DNA from: JALCSJ01 sp036788835
GTDB taxonomy: Bacteria > Bacillota > Negativicutes > Acidaminococcales > Acidaminococcaceae
Direction of reading: 5' to 3'
Assembly: GCA_036788835.1 (NCBI GenBank)
Contig: DAIQMR010000009.1
Location: 1 to 64,000 of the forward strand
DNA length: 64,000 nt
This document shows positions 17,731 to 26,764 of the stretch, in pieces (the first letter of the stretch is position 1; every line of letters begins with the position of its first letter). The notes below the pieces were generated by a model. The model was not told the origin of the DNA and searched no databases. It worked only from the letters and a program-made list of their open reading frames with translations. The position numbers and the translations under genes are program-made.

Positions 17731-19149
17731 ATGGCTAAATACGATCCTAAATCTTCTCACGCAGAAGAATTTATTAACCACGAAGAAATATTAGCAACAC
17801 TGGAATATGCCAAACAGAACAAAAATAACAGAGAACTAATTGAAAAACTCTTGACTAGGGCTGTGGACTGTAAAGGTCTCTCCCATAGAGAGGCGGCAGT
17901 GCTTTTGGAGTGTGAAGAGCCCGATCTTGTACAGAAAACGGTCGGCCTGGCGAAAAAAATCAAGCAAGAGTTTTACGGAGATCGTATTGTGCTGTTTGCA
18001 CCTTTGTATCTTTCCAACTATTGCATTAATGCCTGTGTCTATTGTCCATATCATGCCAAGAATAAACACATTGCCAGGAAAAAACTGACTCAGGAAGAAA
18101 TCTGCCGGGAAGTAATAGCCCTTCAGAATATGGGTCACAAGAGATTGGCCCTGGAAGCAGGGGAGGACCCGGTTAATAATCCCATTGAATACATTCTGGA
18201 ATGTATCGAAACTATTTATGGGGTAAAACACAAAAACGGTGCTATTCGCAGAGTGAATGTTAATATTGCGGCCACTACCGTGGAGAATTATCGGAAACTG
18301 AGAGAGGCCGGCATTGGCACGTATATTTTGTTTCAGGAAACATATCATAAAGAAAATTATGAAAAGCTTCATCCGGCGGGACCGAAGCATGACTACGATT
18401 ACCACACGGAAGCCATGGACAGAGCCATGGAAGGCGGCATCGACGATGTAGGATGCGGCGTGCTCTTTGGTTTGAACTTATACAAGTATGACTTTGTTGG
18501 ATTATTGATGCATGCAGAACATCTCGAGGCAAAATGGGGTGTGGGGCCACATACTATTAGCGTGCCAAGAATTCGTCCTGCCGATGATATTGACCCTAAT
18601 TCTTTCAGCAACGCCATTGACGACGAGACCTTTGCTAAAATTGTGGCTATCATCCGTATTGCAACACCTTATACAGGCATGATTGTTTCCACTCGTGAAT
18701 CACAGGAATGTCGTAGGAAAGTACTGGATTTAGGAATTTCCCAAATCAGCGGTGCTTCACGTACCAGCGTAGGCGGCTATGAAGAACCGGAGAAGGTTAA
18801 CACTGCTCAGTTTGACGTGAATGATACCAGAACACTGGACGAAGTAGTTCATTGGCTGTTAGAACTGGGCTATGTACCCAGCTTTTGTACCGCCTGCTAT
18901 CGGGAAGGCAGAACCGGTGACAGATTCATGAGTCTATGCAAATCAGGCCAAATAAAAAACTGCTGTCTGCCGAATGCTTTGATGACATTGAAAGAATATC
19001 TTGAGGATTATGCCAGCCCCGGCACACAGAAACTGGGCGAAAAAATCATTAAGGAACAATGGGAACAAATTCCCAATCCTGTGGCAAAAGCTAAAGCAGC
19101 AGAATATCTGATTAAGCTTCATGACGGTATGCGGGATTTTAGATTCTAG
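17731..19149 (+). CDS. hydG: [FeFe]-hydrogenase maturase HydG, tyrosine lyase
   Basis: A radical-SAM enzyme that cleaves tyrosine to make the CO and cyanide ligands of the [FeFe]-hydrogenase H-cluster. In the 472-residue protein the SAM cluster motif is Cys98, Cys102, Cys105 (CX3CX2C). The second cluster motif, CX2CX22C, is Cys386, Cys389 and Cys412; this C-terminal motif separates HydG from ThiH. A GTG at 17722 is in frame, but GAGAGGTG fits the ATG at 17731. hydE, hydF and the hydrogenase are not in the window, so the maturation genes are scattered. Confidence 0.95.
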   Translation: MAKYDPKSSHAEEFINHEEILATLEYAKQNKNNRELIEKLLTRAVDCKGLSHREAAVLLECEEPDLVQKTVGLAKKIKQEFYGDRIVLFAPLYLSNYCINACVYCPYHAKNKHIARKKLTQEEICREVIALQNMGHKRLALEAGEDPVNNPIEYILECIETIYGVKHKNGAIRRVNVNIAATTVENYRKLREAGIGTYILFQETYHKENYEKLHPAGPKHDYDYHTEAMDRAMEGGIDDVGCGVLFGLNLYKYDFVGLLMHAEHLEAKWGVGPHTISVPRIRPADDIDPNSFSNAIDDETFAKIVAIIRIATPYTGMIVSTRESQECRRKVLDLGISQISGASRTSVGGYEEPEKVNTAQFDVNDTRTLDEVVHWLLELGYVPSFCTACYREGRTGDRFMSLCKSGQIKNCCLPNALMTLKEYLEDYASPGTQKLGEKIIKEQWEQIPNPVAKAKAAEYLIKLHDGMRDFRF

Positions 19150-19158
19150 ACAAGGATT

Positions 19159-19206
19159 AAGACCTATGTTATTGCGCCAACAGCACAGTAACATAGGTCT
19201 TATTTT
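19159..19206 (+). terminator. terminator after hydG
   Basis: AAGACCTATGTTA (19159-19171) pairs perfectly with TAACATAGGTCTT (19189-19201), followed by ATTTTTA. Confidence 0.85.
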
Positions 19207-19284
19207 TATGTATGGGCAATGTACATATTATAATAGAACAAACAAAAATATAACTAAAACAAATAAACAAAATAGTTAGTATTA

Positions 19285-19313
19285 TTGATAAGCGAATGCC
19301 GGTATAGTAAAAT
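19285..19313 (+). promoter_or_regulatory. promoter of the OPT-PqqD pair
   Basis: TTGATA (19285-19290), 17-bp spacer, TAAAAT (19308-19313), about 70 bp ahead of the gene. Confidence 0.55.
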
Positions 19314-19381
19314 AATCTTACAAGGCATAGATTTAGCACATTATTTATCTTATACCACACTACAAATGGAGGTGCATCAAA

Positions 19382-21277
19382 ATGAAACAGCAAGAATTCC
19401 AGCCTTATATCCCAGCAGAAAAAGTAGTACCTGAATTAACAGTAGTTTCCATTATTTTAGGTTCACTCTTATCAGTATTATTCGGCGGTGCTAACGCTTA
19501 CCTTGGTCTTAGAGTAGGAATGACCGTATCTGCTTCCATTCCGGCAGCAGTATTGTCCATGGGTATTATCCGCTTTATTTTAAAACGAGATTCAATTTTG
19601 GAAAACAACATGGTTCAGACCATAGGCTCCGCAGGTGAGTCTCTGGCCGCAGGAGCTATTTTTACTTTACCTGCCTTATTCATGTGGGCCAGTGAGGGTA
19701 AGTGCCCCACACCGACTTTAATGGAAATCGGCTTAATCGGTTTGTGCGGTGGTGTTTTGGGAGTAATGTTTATGGTACCCTTACGTAATGCTTTGATTGT
19801 TAAAGAACACGGTACATTGGCGTATCCGGAAGGACAGGCCTGTGCTGAAGTGCTTATTGCCGGAGAAGAGGGTGGGACTAAAGCCTCCACGGTTTTTGCC
19901 GGTCTGGGCATTTCTGCGGCGTACAAATTTATTGCCGATGGATTCAAAGTATTTCCCAGTGAAGTGGCTTGGGATGTACCAGGCTTTAGAGGAGCAGGGT
20001 TCGGTATAGATGTGTTGCCGGCACTATTAGGTGTAGGCTACATTATCGGCCCTAAACTTTCTTCTTTCATTTTTGCCGGTGGTATCACAGCCTGGTTTAT
20101 TTTAATGCCGATGATTGCACTCTTTGGTGGTGAGGCCGTGCTTTTTCCGGCGACAGTTACGGTCAATGAACTGTTGACCGGCGGTACGGTGGCTGTCTGG
20201 AGCAAATTCATTCGCTATATAGGCGCCGGTGCGGTGCTGGCAGGTGGTATTATGAGCCTTATTGGTTCATTTCCTCTTATTTGGCGGACTTTTAAAGCAG
20301 CCATGGGTGTCTATGGCAAGGGAGCTATTTCCTCTCTGCGGACCGAACAAGATCTTTCCATGCGGACAATTTTTTTCGGGATGATTGCGATGGCACTAGT
20401 GATTTGGCTGGCACCTAGTATTTCCTTGTCAGTTTTTGGTACCATCTTAGTGGTGATTTTCGGTTTCTTCTTTGCGGCGGTATCTTCCCGCATGGTAGGT
20501 TTAATCGGGTCATCCAACAATCCTGTTTCCGGTATGACAATTGCCACACTGCTTATTTCCACAGTGTTACTTAAAGCTACCGGTAGTTCTGATATGAAAG
20601 GTATGATTGCAGCTATTACCATTGGCGGTATTATCTGTGTTATTGCGGCTATTGCCGGCGATACATCTCAAGATTTAAAAACCGGTTTTCTAGTGGGGGC
20701 CACACCCAGGAAGCAACAAATTGGTGAGATTATCGGCGTGTTAGTTTCTGCTATGGCTATCGGCGGCATTATGTATCTGCTTAGTAAGGCTTGGGGCTAT
20801 GGTTCTGCGGAACTTCCTTCACCTCAGGCTGTACTTATGAAGATGGTAGTTGAAGGGGTTATGGTTGGTAATTTGCCTTGGCCTCTGGTTATCACAGGAA
20901 TTTTTATTGCCGTAATGGTACGTATTCTAGGTGTTCCTGTTTTGCCTTTTGCCATTGGGTTATATCTGCCTATTTATTTATCCGTGCCTATTATGCTGGG
21001 AGGTTTGGTCCGCGGGTGTTTAAATCAGCGTCAATATGTGGATGAAACAGTGAAAAACAACTGCATTCAGTCAGGGATTCTCTATACTTCCGGTTTAATC
21101 GCCGGAGAAGGATTTATAGGTATTCTTTTGGCGGTTTTTGCAGTGCTGAATTGGAAAGTAGATATTTCCAAAACTCTCAACATTGGTCAGGGCGGAGCCA
21201 TGCTTTGCTTCGCAGTGATTATCTACAGCATCTTCTACTTTGCAGAGAAGGCTAGGAAACAATTACCTCATGGCTAA
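19382..21277 (+). CDS. OPT-family oligopeptide transporter
   Basis: A 631-residue, highly hydrophobic protein with about 16 helices. FGGANAYLGLRVGMTVSAS near residue 35 and VGLIGSSNNPVSGMTIATL near residue 375 are hallmark OPT segments. The bacterial OPT branch is thought to import peptides or metal-peptide chelates by proton coupling. GGAGGTG precedes the ATG. The stop codon lies inside the start of the PqqD-like gene, giving an 8-bp overlap and probable translational coupling. Confidence 0.93.
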   Translation: MKQQEFQPYIPAEKVVPELTVVSIILGSLLSVLFGGANAYLGLRVGMTVSASIPAAVLSMGIIRFILKRDSILENNMVQTIGSAGESLAAGAIFTLPALFMWASEGKCPTPTLMEIGLIGLCGGVLGVMFMVPLRNALIVKEHGTLAYPEGQACAEVLIAGEEGGTKASTVFAGLGISAAYKFIADGFKVFPSEVAWDVPGFRGAGFGIDVLPALLGVGYIIGPKLSSFIFAGGITAWFILMPMIALFGGEAVLFPATVTVNELLTGGTVAVWSKFIRYIGAGAVLAGGIMSLIGSFPLIWRTFKAAMGVYGKGAISSLRTEQDLSMRTIFFGMIAMALVIWLAPSISLSVFGTILVVIFGFFFAAVSSRMVGLIGSSNNPVSGMTIATLLISTVLLKATGSSDMKGMIAAITIGGIICVIAAIAGDTSQDLKTGFLVGATPRKQQIGEIIGVLVSAMAIGGIMYLLSKAWGYGSAELPSPQAVLMKMVVEGVMVGNLPWPLVITGIFIAVMVRILGVPVLPFAIGLYLPIYLSVPIMLGGLVRGCLNQRQYVDETVKNNCIQSGILYTSGLIAGEGFIGILLAVFAVLNWKVDISKTLNIGQGGAMLCFAVIIYSIFYFAEKARKQLPHG

Positions 21278-21617
21278 GGTTAAAAACAATTTCTTGAATT
21301 ACGTGCCGAAGCACAATGGGGAAAATACCTGGTCAAAGGAACAGAACGGACGGATTATTGTTCATGCAGTGCACAAGGGACTTTTTGCCATGATTGCCAG
21401 GAAATGTTTCGCCAGACCACGAGTCAGCAATATTCATTTGGATGAATACGGCAGTTTTGTCTGGGAACAAATAGACGGAAAGAAGACTATCGGTCACCTG
21501 GCGGAACTCCTCAAAAGTGAATATGGACAGAGGTCAGAACCCTTGTATAATCGGCTGGTACATTATTTGAAAGTTTTGTATAATAACAAATTAATTGTTT
21601 GGAAGAAAAAGCAGTAA
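21270..21617 (+). CDS. PqqD-like winged-helix peptide-binding protein
   Basis: A 115-residue protein whose LDEYGSFVWEQIDGKKTIGH segment and following HLAELLKSEYG match the PqqD/RRE fold. This fold usually presents a precursor peptide to a radical-SAM or other modifying enzyme. The ATG at 21270 overlaps the OPT stop by 8 bp; an upstream in-frame start at 21240 lies wholly inside OPT and is less likely. No precursor peptide or modifying enzyme is adjacent, so the partner is either elsewhere or the OPT transporter itself. The N-terminal 50 residues are basic. Confidence 0.75.
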   Translation: MAKVKNNFLNYVPKHNGENTWSKEQNGRIIVHAVHKGLFAMIARKCFARPRVSNIHLDEYGSFVWEQIDGKKTIGHLAELLKSEYGQRSEPLYNRLVHYLKVLYNNKLIVWKKKQ

Positions 21618-21621
21618 AAAA

Positions 21622-21721
21622 CCAGTTGTAGCACGAGTTTTCATTGCTTAATCAAAGAAAATTTGCTACAATAAAGTCATAAAATAGAGTTACAGGGGAC
21701 TTTGACCTGAACTACAACTGG
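21622..21721. repeat. inverted repeat flanking the ABC-importer promoter
   Basis: CCAGTTGTAG (21622-21631) and CTACAACTGG (21712-21721) are exact inverted copies bracketing the promoter at 21644-21672. It could be a bipartite operator, or a stem in read-through transcripts that includes the ribosome binding site region. Confidence 0.5.
21644..21672 (+). promoter_or_regulatory. promoter of the iron(III)-type ABC operon
   Basis: TTGCTT (21644-21649), 17-bp spacer, TACAAT (21667-21672). No Fur-like GATAAT palindrome is visible here, unlike at the ferritin gene. Confidence 0.65.
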
Positions 21722-21732
21722 AGGCTTTAACA

Positions 21733-22776
21733 ATGAGGTTAAAAAGGATTGGCGCCGCAGTAATGGCAAGCATGATGCTTTTTGCATTGACGGGTTGTGG
21801 TGGCGGTGGCAGTAAAGCACCGGACAAAAAAGCTGCCGGCGGCAGCAAGAAGCTGGTAATGTACTGGGGTGCCTTGGATGATTGGATGGCCAAAGACATC
21901 AAAGAGTTCGAAAAGGACACAGGCATTAAGGTTGAGGCAGTTCGCATGAGTAGTGGCGAAACCATTGGCAGGTTAAAGGCAGAAAAGAACAACCCTAAAG
22001 CTTCTATTTGGTTCGGCGGTCCTGCCGACGGTCAGATTCAGGCTAAGGCAGACGGGCTTTTGGAGAAATATGTTTCTCCTAACGCAGCAAAGATTCCCGA
22101 TCAATTCAAAGATAAAGACGGTTATTGGACCGGTGTTTATGTTGGTTATCTGGGATTTGCTTCCAATGATAAGCTCTTGAAAGAGAAAGGCGTAGCAGCA
22201 CCTAAGAGCTGGCAGGACTTACTGAAGCCGGAATTTAAAGGTCAGGTTGTTTCTGCTAATCCAGGTTCTTCCGGAACTGCTTATACTATGCTGGCAACTA
22301 TCGTGCAAATGATGGGCGAAGAAAAAGGGCTGGCATATATGAAAGCATTGAATGGACAAATGAAGAACTATCAGAAATCCGGTACTGCGCCGGCTCGTAT
22401 GGCAGGGCAGGGTGAATGCATGGTAGGTATTTCCTTCCTCCATGATGCCATCAAATATCGCGAAGAAGGCATGAAGGATTTGGTTCTTACCGCTCCTAGC
22501 GAAGGAACCGGTTATGAAATCGGTGCTGTTTCTCTGGTTAAAGGTGGTCCTGATCTGGAAAATGCTAAAAAGTTTATTGACTGGTGCTTGACTAAGAAAG
22601 CTCAGGAAATAGGCCAGACTGTTGGTTCTTACCAATTTCTGACTAATCCCGAGGCTAAACCGCCTAAACAAGCTGCTGAACTTAATGGTACTAAGCTAAT
22701 TAAATATGACTTCCCTTGGGCCGGTGCACACAGATCTAAACTGGTTGAAGCATGGAACAAAGCAATTAAATCCTAA
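21733..22776 (+). CDS. ABC importer substrate-binding lipoprotein (iron(III)/phosphonate class)
   Basis: A 347-residue lipoprotein with signal peptide and lipobox ending LTGC (Cys22), then a glycine-rich linker. The mature part resembles periplasmic binding proteins of the FbpA/AfuA and 2-aminoethylphosphonate class (LVMYWGALDDWMAKDIKEFE after the linker). It would deliver ligand to the fused permease and ATPase encoded next. Substrate is uncertain: iron(III), a phosphonate or a small polyamine-like molecule are all possible. GGAGG lies ahead of the ATG. Confidence 0.87.
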   Translation: MRLKRIGAAVMASMMLFALTGCGGGGSKAPDKKAAGGSKKLVMYWGALDDWMAKDIKEFEKDTGIKVEAVRMSSGETIGRLKAEKNNPKASIWFGGPADGQIQAKADGLLEKYVSPNAAKIPDQFKDKDGYWTGVYVGYLGFASNDKLLKEKGVAAPKSWQDLLKPEFKGQVVSANPGSSGTAYTMLATIVQMMGEEKGLAYMKALNGQMKNYQKSGTAPARMAGQGECMVGISFLHDAIKYREEGMKDLVLTAPSEGTGYEIGAVSLVKGGPDLENAKKFIDWCLTKKAQEIGQTVGSYQFLTNPEAKPPKQAAELNGTKLIKYDFPWAGAHRSKLVEAWNKAIKS

Positions 22777-22798
22777 TTCCTGAGGGATAGGATACCAA

Positions 22799-22826
22799 AA
22801 GCCGCCTATCTTAGGATGGGCGGTTT
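22799..22826 (+). terminator. intercistronic hairpin between binding protein and permease
   Basis: AAGCCGCCTATC (22799-22810) pairs at 10 of 12 positions with GATGGGCGGTTT (22815-22826). Such stems commonly protect or partly terminate the message so that the binding protein is made in excess. Confidence 0.6.
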
Positions 22827-22850
22827 CTATTAATGTTTAGGAGCGATTTT

Positions 22851-24557
22851 ATGGAAGATAAAAGGGAAGTAAAAAGAGAAAGCAGTCTTGCCCTTAAATG
22901 GGATGAGATGCAGAAAATCATACGGGACCCCATTCTTTTGGGAACCATTATTCTTGTTATTATTGCTTTATTTCTTTTCATTGTTTGGCCGTTGTATGCA
23001 GTCTTGGCTCAGAGTTTTTTTACGGACGAAGGCATGCCTACCCTGCAGTATTATAAGGAGACCTTAAGCCAGTCGGAAAACATTACTGTTTTGGTGAATA
23101 CTATCGGTTTGGGTCTTTTTGTGAGTTTCTTTGCTACACTAATAGGCTTTTTGTTTGCCTATGCTCAGGCTTTCTTAAAAATACCTTTCAAGAAGGCTTT
23201 TAACATAGTGAGTATTTTGCCTATTGTTTCACCGCCTTTTGCTTTGGCCATGTCTTTTATTATGCTATTTGGCCAGCAGGGTTTTGTGAGTAAAGTGCTA
23301 TTGGGAATTAAGAATGCTAACGTATATGGATTTGCTGGATTAGCAACTGTACAGATATTAACCTTCTTCCCGGTGGCATATCTGGTTCTAACAGGACTCT
23401 TGAGACAGATAGATCCGTCTTTGGAAGAGGCAGCACGGAACCTGGGGGCCAGCAAATGGCAGACCTTTAGAACGGTGCTTTTACCTTTGATTACCCCGGG
23501 TATTGCTAATAGTTTCCTTTTGGTTTTTATTCAGACCGTGGCAGATTTTGGTAATCCCATGGTTATCGGCGGCAACTTTAATACTATGGCGGCTCAGGTT
23601 TATTTGCAGGCCATGGGCAACTATGATATTAAAGGGGGTACGGCTTTAGCTACTGTGCTTCTGACCTTATCTATTTTAATGTTCGTGCTGCAGAAATACT
23701 GGGTTGGCAATAAATCCTACGTTACCTTAACAGGAAAACCTTCCAGAGTAAGAGAGCTGGTCAACGATAAAGCCAGTATGCTGATTGTTGGTATTCCTTG
23801 TTTATTGATTAGTGCTTTTATTATGATACTCTATGGGCTGATTCCCCTGGGCAGTTTTGTGAATCTGTGGGGTATTGATTATACCTTTACTCTCAGGCAT
23901 TATAACTACATTTGGGATTTAGGGGTTAAGCCTATCTTGGATACTACAGAACTCTCTCTGATTTCCATGCCTATTACCGGTGTGTTGGGTATGATTATTG
24001 CTTTCCTGATAGTCAGAAAAAAATTTATGGGCCGAGGTATTATTGAGTTTACCTCTTTACTGTCTCTGGCTATACCGGGCACTGTTATTGGTATGGGTTA
24101 TGTGCTAGCCTACAATGAGCCTCCTTTGGTGCTCACAGGTACGGGTATTATTATTGTTCTGTCCTTTATTTTCAGAAGTATGCCGGTCGGTATCAGGGCC
24201 GGCGTGGCATCTTTGCAACAGATTGACCCGGCTATTGAAGAAGCGGCTCAGGACCTAGGCGCTAATTCTTTTAAGGTCTTTCACTCTGTGACGATTCCCC
24301 TGATTAAATCTGCCTTTTTCAGCGGTTTGATTTATAGCTTCGTGAGAAGCATGACGGCAGTCAGCGCGGTAATTTTCCTGGTTTCGGCCAATGTCAATCT
24401 GCTTACTGTGGCCATTATGTCTCACGTGGATGCGGGCAGACTGGGTGTGGCAGCAGCTTATTCAACGGTACTTATTGCCATTGTGCTGGTAGTAGTGGGA
24501 ATTTTGACTTTACTATTGAGCAGAATCGGCGTTAAAGTTTCTGATATGCAGGGTTAA
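22851..24557 (+). CDS. fused iron(III)-type ABC permease
   Basis: A 568-residue inner-membrane protein with two six-helix permease units joined in one chain, as in FbpB/AfuB. Each unit has its own EAA loop (EEAARNLGASKWQTF near residue 195 and EEAAQDLGANSFKVF near residue 470), which docks the ATPase. An ATG at 22833 is in frame, but AGGAG sits eight bases before the ATG at 22851. The ATPase gene follows after 11 bp. Confidence 0.92.
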   Translation: MEDKREVKRESSLALKWDEMQKIIRDPILLGTIILVIIALFLFIVWPLYAVLAQSFFTDEGMPTLQYYKETLSQSENITVLVNTIGLGLFVSFFATLIGFLFAYAQAFLKIPFKKAFNIVSILPIVSPPFALAMSFIMLFGQQGFVSKVLLGIKNANVYGFAGLATVQILTFFPVAYLVLTGLLRQIDPSLEEAARNLGASKWQTFRTVLLPLITPGIANSFLLVFIQTVADFGNPMVIGGNFNTMAAQVYLQAMGNYDIKGGTALATVLLTLSILMFVLQKYWVGNKSYVTLTGKPSRVRELVNDKASMLIVGIPCLLISAFIMILYGLIPLGSFVNLWGIDYTFTLRHYNYIWDLGVKPILDTTELSLISMPITGVLGMIIAFLIVRKKFMGRGIIEFTSLLSLAIPGTVIGMGYVLAYNEPPLVLTGTGIIIVLSFIFRSMPVGIRAGVASLQQIDPAIEEAAQDLGANSFKVFHSVTIPLIKSAFFSGLIYSFVRSMTAVSAVIFLVSANVNLLTVAIMSHVDAGRLGVAAAYSTVLIAIVLVVVGILTLLLSRIGVKVSDMQG

Positions 24558-24568
24558 GGGGGAGAACA

Positions 24569-25648
24569 ATGACTAAAGCAAAAAAAGTTACAATAGAAGA
24601 TTTAAGCAAAATTTATCCGGGACAAAATGGCAAGCAGGTTATTGCTGTTAACCATGTGTCCCTAGAGATTAATCCGGGAGAACTGGTTACTTTATTAGGA
24701 CCGTCAGGCTGCGGCAAAACCACTATTCTCCGTATGGTGGCAGGCTTTGAAATTCCCACCCATGGTGATATTTACATTGGAGAAGACAGAGTGAACAGCT
24801 TGACACCGGATAAAAGAGATACATCTATGGTGTTCCAGAGCTATGCCTTGTTTCCCCATTTAAATATTTATGATAATATTGCCTACGGACTGAAAATAAA
24901 AAACTTGGCTAAAGAAGAAATTAAAAATAAAGTTAATGCCATTTTGGAATTAGTGGGACTTACCGGCATGGAAAACCGGGCTCCCAACCAGCTCTCCGGC
25001 GGTCAGCAACAGCGGGTGGCTTTGGCCAGAGCACTGGTGATGGAGCCGGGGGTACTGCTTTTCGATGAGCCTTTGTCCAACCTGGATGCCAAGCTGCGGG
25101 TTTATATGCGTAATGAGATTCACAAGATTCAGCGCAAGGTGGGGATTACCAGCATTTATGTAACTCATGACCAGTCTGAAGCCATGAGCCTGTCAGACCG
25201 GGTTATTATTATGCATGCAGGTAATATTGAGCAAATAGGCACGCCTCATGAAATCTATATAAAACCGGCTTCGGAATTTGTGGCAGATTTTATCGGTATT
25301 GCTAATATTGTGCCGGCCGCTGTAGTGGACGCACAGCAGGGAACAATTACCGTAAAAATTTTTGGCAAGGACTTCCAAACGACTTACGGAAAAGAAATAG
25401 CGGTAGGCCAAAGCTGCAAAGCTGTTCTTCGTCCCGAGTCTGTACAAATAGGTTCTGCAGGGGAAATAGAAGCCAAAGTTACTTCCAGTATTTTTATGGG
25501 TGAATCCCAGGACTATGTTGTGGAGGTAGGGGATACTAAACTTCAAGTCAAAGAATACAATCCTGGCAGCAAGCAGGTTTTTGCCACCGGTGCAACAGTA
25601 TTCCTGACCTTAGACAAAGACGCCATCCACGTGATTCAAAGCAAATAA
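24569..25648 (+). CDS. ABC importer ATPase (FbpC/PotA class)
   Basis: A 359-residue ATPase with Walker A GPSGCGKTT, signature LSGGQQQR, Walker B VLLFDEP, the D-loop SNLD and the H-loop VTHDQSEA. A C-terminal TOBE-like domain (about 245-355) follows, as usual in importers of iron(III), polyamines, sugars or phosphonates. It completes a three-gene importer with the binding lipoprotein and the fused permease. Confidence 0.94.
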   Translation: MTKAKKVTIEDLSKIYPGQNGKQVIAVNHVSLEINPGELVTLLGPSGCGKTTILRMVAGFEIPTHGDIYIGEDRVNSLTPDKRDTSMVFQSYALFPHLNIYDNIAYGLKIKNLAKEEIKNKVNAILELVGLTGMENRAPNQLSGGQQQRVALARALVMEPGVLLFDEPLSNLDAKLRVYMRNEIHKIQRKVGITSIYVTHDQSEAMSLSDRVIIMHAGNIEQIGTPHEIYIKPASEFVADFIGIANIVPAAVVDAQQGTITVKIFGKDFQTTYGKEIAVGQSCKAVLRPESVQIGSAGEIEAKVTSSIFMGESQDYVVEVGDTKLQVKEYNPGSKQVFATGATVFLTLDKDAIHVIQSK

Positions 25649-25703
25649 CACGCTTTTAGCCGCTCAGTGGGCGAGTGGTGACAGGTAATTTTAGGAGGGT
25701 AAT

Positions 25704-26546
25704 ATGAAGAAACTTTTACTGGCATTGTTTTTGCTTTTGTATTCAACAGGCGCGGCACTGGCCTGCACCCTTTTTGGGGCAACAGGAATCAAGGTAGAGG
25801 GGGGCGGAACCATTGCTGTGAAAAACAGGGACTGGAGTCCCAGCTTTCAGCAGGTTAGTCTGGTCACTCCCCCTGCGGGCTATCGCTATTATGCCTTATT
25901 AGCAGGGAAAAAGGCCGGCTTCAATGCAGGAGGGATTAACGAAAAAGGGCTTTTTGTAGCCATGTCCACGGTGGGCTCTATTCCCAAAGAAATAAGAAAA
26001 ACCTATCCCAAATTCCGTACAGCTGAGGGCAAGAGAATCAATGACTATATTCTGGCACACTATGGTACTGTATTGGAAGTAGTGGACAGTGATGCTCAAA
26101 TCTGGGCAGAACCGGTTAATTTTATTTTGGCAGACAAAGACAGCCTGGCAATTATTGAAGTATTGCCGGGGGGTAAGAAAAGCGTGACCTATCAGGAAAA
26201 TGGTATTGTTTACCACACAAATCACTATGTGGATAAAAATACCATGTGTGGCAATAAAAAAATAGGGAAAAGCTCTTTGACGAGATATAATCGCATCAGA
26301 GAGCTACTGACTAATCAGATAGGCAAATTTACGGTAAGTGATTTCTGGACCATGAGCAAGGACGAAAATGCTGGGCCCAATAATAGTATTTTCCGTACCG
26401 GCAGTAAACCGAAAGGTACTCGTACTATAGCAGAACTGGTAGCGAATCTTCCCAAGGACGGAAACTTTAGCCTGGAAATTCACTACCAGCCCACACCTGA
26501 AGCAACCCAATGGCAAAGTAAAACTATAACAACTAAGGACTTTTAA
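25704..26546 (+). CDS. secreted C45-like/linear amide C-N hydrolase (Ntn fold)
   Basis: A 280-residue protein. The signal peptide ends ALA and the mature chain would begin with Cys21 (CTLFGATG), the N-terminal nucleophile expected of choloylglycine-hydrolase and acyltransferase-like Ntn enzymes. The motif VKNRDWSP near residue 40 supports this. It probably cleaves an amide bond outside the cytoplasm; bile-acid, acyl-homoserine-lactone and peptide amides are all possible. It lies 55 bp after the ABC ATPase with its own AGGAGG. The terminator stem behind it closes the run. Confidence 0.8.
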   Translation: MKKLLLALFLLLYSTGAALACTLFGATGIKVEGGGTIAVKNRDWSPSFQQVSLVTPPAGYRYYALLAGKKAGFNAGGINEKGLFVAMSTVGSIPKEIRKTYPKFRTAEGKRINDYILAHYGTVLEVVDSDAQIWAEPVNFILADKDSLAIIEVLPGGKKSVTYQENGIVYHTNHYVDKNTMCGNKKIGKSSLTRYNRIRELLTNQIGKFTVSDFWTMSKDENAGPNNSIFRTGSKPKGTRTIAELVANLPKDGNFSLEIHYQPTPEATQWQSKTITTKDF

Positions 26547-26577
26547 AGATAAAAACAAGGCTGTAATATGACAACTA

Positions 26578-26628
26578 AATAGAGGCTGTAACACCTTGAC
26601 AAAAAGTCATTGTGCTACAGCCTCTATT
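26578..26628. terminator. bidirectional terminator-like stem
   Basis: AATAGAGGCTGTA (26578-26590) and TACAGCCTCTATT (26616-26628) are perfect 13-bp arms. It follows the C45-like hydrolase gene. The T-tract is weak, so efficiency is uncertain. Confidence 0.6.
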
Positions 26629-26632
26629 AATA

Positions 26633-26753
26633 TGCTAGCAGGCCGCCTAGAAGCGTGTTGTTCTTTTCGGGACGTGTAAAGCACAGCGGTAGGCACTTTT
26701 TATGCCCGACGAGGATCTAGGAAAGACAACACGATTATGGGCGGCCTTTAGCA
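26633..26753. other. highly structured 120-bp element between convergent genes
   Basis: The ends are inverted copies: tgcta plus AGGCCGCC (26633-26647) against GGCGGCCT plus tagca (26740-26753). Inside, CGTGTTGT (26654-26661) pairs with ACAACACG (26726-26733), and a further hairpin forms around ggcactttttatgcc (26692-26706). It could be a structured RNA, the 3' region of the PQ-loop gene transcript, or a small palindromic mobile element. I do not recognise the family. Confidence 0.5.
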
Positions 26754-26764
26754 TTCTCTGTTTT

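Noticed and set aside
17731..19149. Thiamine biosynthesis ThiH
   Set aside because: The C-terminal CX2CX22C motif and the length mark HydG, and no thiamine genes are nearby.
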